In this document: piece after piece, positions 6,344 through 7,109 of the stretch
How the letters are laid out: each line of letters starts with the position of its first letter
Numbering within the stretch: the first letter of the stretch is position 1
DNA from: Thioalkalivibrio sp.
GTDB taxonomy: Bacteria > Pseudomonadota > Gammaproteobacteria > Ectothiorhodospirales > Ectothiorhodospiraceae
Reading direction: 5' to 3'
DNA: 7,109 nt
Assembly: GCA_003550945.1 (NCBI GenBank)
Contig: PULL01000270.1
Coordinates: 1-7,109 of the forward strand
Position numbers and translations under genes: made by a program
The notes under the pieces: model-generated
What the model was told of the DNA's origin: nothing
What the model saw: the letters and a program-made list of their open reading frames with translations, nothing else
Database searches by the model: none

Positions 6344-6688
6344 ATGAAAAAGACCCTGAAGTTCTTCGCCGCCACCGCGCTCGTTGCCCTTTTTGCGGCA
6401 CCGATGCACGCCAGTTCGGCCCACCTGCATGGCCCCGGCTACTGGGGGCCCCATTACGGCAGCGGCGTGTACCATCCCTGGCACGGTCGCGGGTTCGGAC
6501 GCGGTCACGGGCACCTGTCCGGAGGCTTCGGCTTCTCGATGCGCGCAGGCGGCCACGGTCGTGGCTGGGGCCGCGGCTACAGCCGCCCGTACTGGGCGCA
6601 CCACCGCCACCACGCGCGTCACTGGCGGGGTGGCCCCTTCGCGATGACCGCCCCCACCACGACGGCTTCCGATAACGGGACGTACTGA
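6344..6688 (+). CDS. Secreted Gly/His/Arg/aromatic-rich small protein, sulfur-globule-protein-like
   Basis: The 114-residue product begins with a clear signal peptide (MKKTLKFF, then a hydrophobic AATALVALFAAP stretch) with a likely cleavage between residues 23 and 26, so the mature protein is about 90 residues and exported. The mature part is low-complexity. It is rich in Gly, has 13 His between residues 27 and 93 (with HHRHH at 86-90), many Arg, five Trp and six Tyr, and no Cys. Short motifs such as GRGWGRGYSRPYW recall the Gly/aromatic-rich sulfur-globule envelope proteins of purple sulfur bacteria, and the fold is probably disordered. The tail (about 100-114) is Thr/Ala/Ser-rich. The ATG has a good GGAG Shine-Dalgarno (6333-6336, 7-nt spacing), and the stop is followed at once by a strong hairpin, so it looks monocistronic. 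Alternatives are a metal-binding periplasmic protein or a generic envelope protein. It is clearly a gene; the function is not established. Confidence 0.8.
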   Translation: MKKTLKFFAATALVALFAAPMHASSAHLHGPGYWGPHYGSGVYHPWHGRGFGRGHGHLSGGFGFSMRAGGHGRGWGRGYSRPYWAHHRHHARHWRGGPFAMTAPTTTASDNGTY

Positions 6689-6740
6689 AGCAGGGGCATT
6701 GCCCGCCCCGCCCCCGGACTGGGGGCGGGGCACTCCTGCT
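6689..6740 (+). terminator. Strong GC-rich hairpin directly after the Gly/His-rich gene
   Basis: GCCCCGCCCCC (6705-6715) and GGGGGCGGGGC (6721-6731) form a perfect 11-bp stem with a 5-nt GGACT loop. An outer arm, AGCAGG (6689-6694) with CCTGCT (6735-6740), can pair around it, so the whole structure starts at the base after the stop codon. No T-run follows, so it is not a textbook intrinsic terminator. In very GC-rich genomes such U-less stems may end transcription or protect the mRNA 3' end. The structure is directly visible; the terminator role is inferred. Confidence 0.6.
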
Positions 6741-6780
6741 GAAATCCGCCGCCGAGGGTAGCGCTGACGAATGCACCCGC

Positions 6781-6866
6781 CACTGCGAGCGAAGCGCGGC
6801 CATCCAAGCGGCATCATCGAAATCAACGTTTTACGGACCGCCACGTCGCTCCGCTTCTCGCGATGA
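6781..6866. repeat. REP-like inverted repeat pair ('GCGAG..AAGCG' type)
   Basis: The left arm (6781-6805) contains TGCGAGCGAAGCGCGGCCAT. The reverse complement of the right arm (6835-6866) contains CGCGAGAAGCGGAGCGACG, followed by TGGCGGTCC. The arms are imperfect inverted copies separated by about 29 bp (6806-6834). Both end inward in (A/G)(T/G)CC-like sequence, and both carry the GCGAG-n-AAGCG core. That core is familiar to me from short intergenic repeats that are scattered in many proteobacterial and other genomes and resemble REP/BIME elements. No transposase is present nearby. Spread by a REP-associated transposase acting in trans is possible, but that is inference. Confidence 0.6.
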
Positions 6867-6909
6867 CCGGCTGACCGGTATGTCTCTAGACACAGGGCCT
6901 GCGGGCCTT
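6866..6909. repeat. Three adjacent short palindromes
   Basis: Directly abutting the REP-like pair are three small inverted repeats in a row. ACCGG (6866-6870) pairs with CCGGT (6875-6879) around CTGA. TGTCTCTAGACACA (6881-6894) is a 14-bp near-palindrome with one mismatched pair. AGGGCC (6894-6899) pairs with GGCCTT (6904-6909), including one G-T. They may be parts of the repeat element's edge or protein-binding sites. No gene with a supported start follows within the window. Confidence 0.35.
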
Positions 6910-7109
6910 CCCCCTCACACGCGGTATCCGGGCTGGTGGCCCATCCGGCGGCTCGCCTGCATGGGGCGACGGCCTCGACCCGGCGCCTCCATTGTGTGAA
7001 GCTCACCGGTCGATCCGGACCAAACCGCATTTCTCCGTTCATGCTGAAAAAACCTAAACCACCACGGCGTACGGGCCATCGAAGGGGGCTTGTCGAGACG
7101 GCGGCGCTG

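Larger units (their letters stand above)
6741..7109. other. Intergenic stretch without a supported gene
   Basis: About 370 bp remain after the hairpin. Open frames here on both strands lack a plausible start context and recognisable protein content. The long minus-strand frame crossing 6305-7042 runs antisense through the Gly/His-rich gene and through the REP-like repeat, and reads as Arg/Ala-rich shadow sequence. The identifiable contents are the inverted repeat pair at 6781-6866 and three short palindromes at 6866-6909. The final 200 bp show nothing further that I can name. Confidence 0.55.

Noticed and set aside
6305..7042. Minus-strand frame of 245 codons covering the right end
   Set aside because: It runs antisense through the signal-peptide gene, the GC hairpin and the REP-like element. 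The stretch reading GHREKRSDVA is the translation of the repeat, a familiar source of false proteins.
7041..7109. Possible plus-strand gene start (MLKKPKPPRRTG...) open to the right edge
   Set aside because: There is no purine-rich ribosome site before the ATG, and the 23 visible codons are basic and unrecognisable, so it cannot be supported.
7054..7109. Possible C-terminal end of a minus-strand gene (17 codons ending GPYAVVV, stop at 7056-7054, T6 run after it)
   Set aside because: The visible piece is too short to judge, and no stem precedes the T-run to make a terminator. Sequence beyond the window would be decisive.

Overview
The window is about 7.1 kb of very GC-rich chromosomal DNA. 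Gene content and protein style fit a gammaproteobacterium, plausibly a Chromatiales/Ectothiorhodospiraceae-type organism. The reasons are a Pseudomonas-like O-succinylhomoserine sulfhydrylase (MetZ), an LpxH-type lipid A enzyme (so a Gram-negative cell), a folD-cyclophilin-lpxH neighbourhood, and a small exported Gly/His/aromatic-rich protein that recalls sulfur-globule proteins. The taxonomic placement is inference from protein style and was not tested by any search.

Layout, left to right. Bases 1-392 (minus) hold the N-terminal 130 residues of a YcaD-like MFS transporter that runs off the left edge. It diverges from a plus-strand pair: metZ (519-1712), and a 703-residue gene (1709-3820) whose start overlaps the metZ stop by 4 nt. 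That second gene is the most unusual object here. It is a complete class II glycerate 2-kinase fused in frame to a complete DUF455 ferritin-like (probable di-metal) domain. Its 3' end overlaps by 40 nt the 3' end of a convergent minus-strand cluster, folD (6087-5215) -> exported/cytosolic cyclophilin (5135-4563) -> lpxH (4548-3781). The cyclophilin has two well-placed Shine-Dalgarno/ATG combinations, one before and one after its signal peptide. This suggests that periplasmic and cytosolic forms could come from one gene.

To the right, a 256-bp divergent region rich in short inverted repeats separates folD from a 114-residue secreted Gly/His/Arg/aromatic-rich protein (6344-6688). That gene is followed immediately by a very strong GC hairpin. 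The last ~370 bp show no gene I can support. They hold a REP-like inverted pair of a 'GCGAG..AAGCG' type and a cluster of three small palindromes.

Functionally, the left operon joins methionine biosynthesis (MetZ) to glycerate phosphorylation and an uncharacterised metal-binding domain. The minus-strand cluster is housekeeping: one-carbon folate metabolism, proline isomerisation and lipid A synthesis. No mobile element with a transposase, CRISPR array, tRNA or rRNA was seen.
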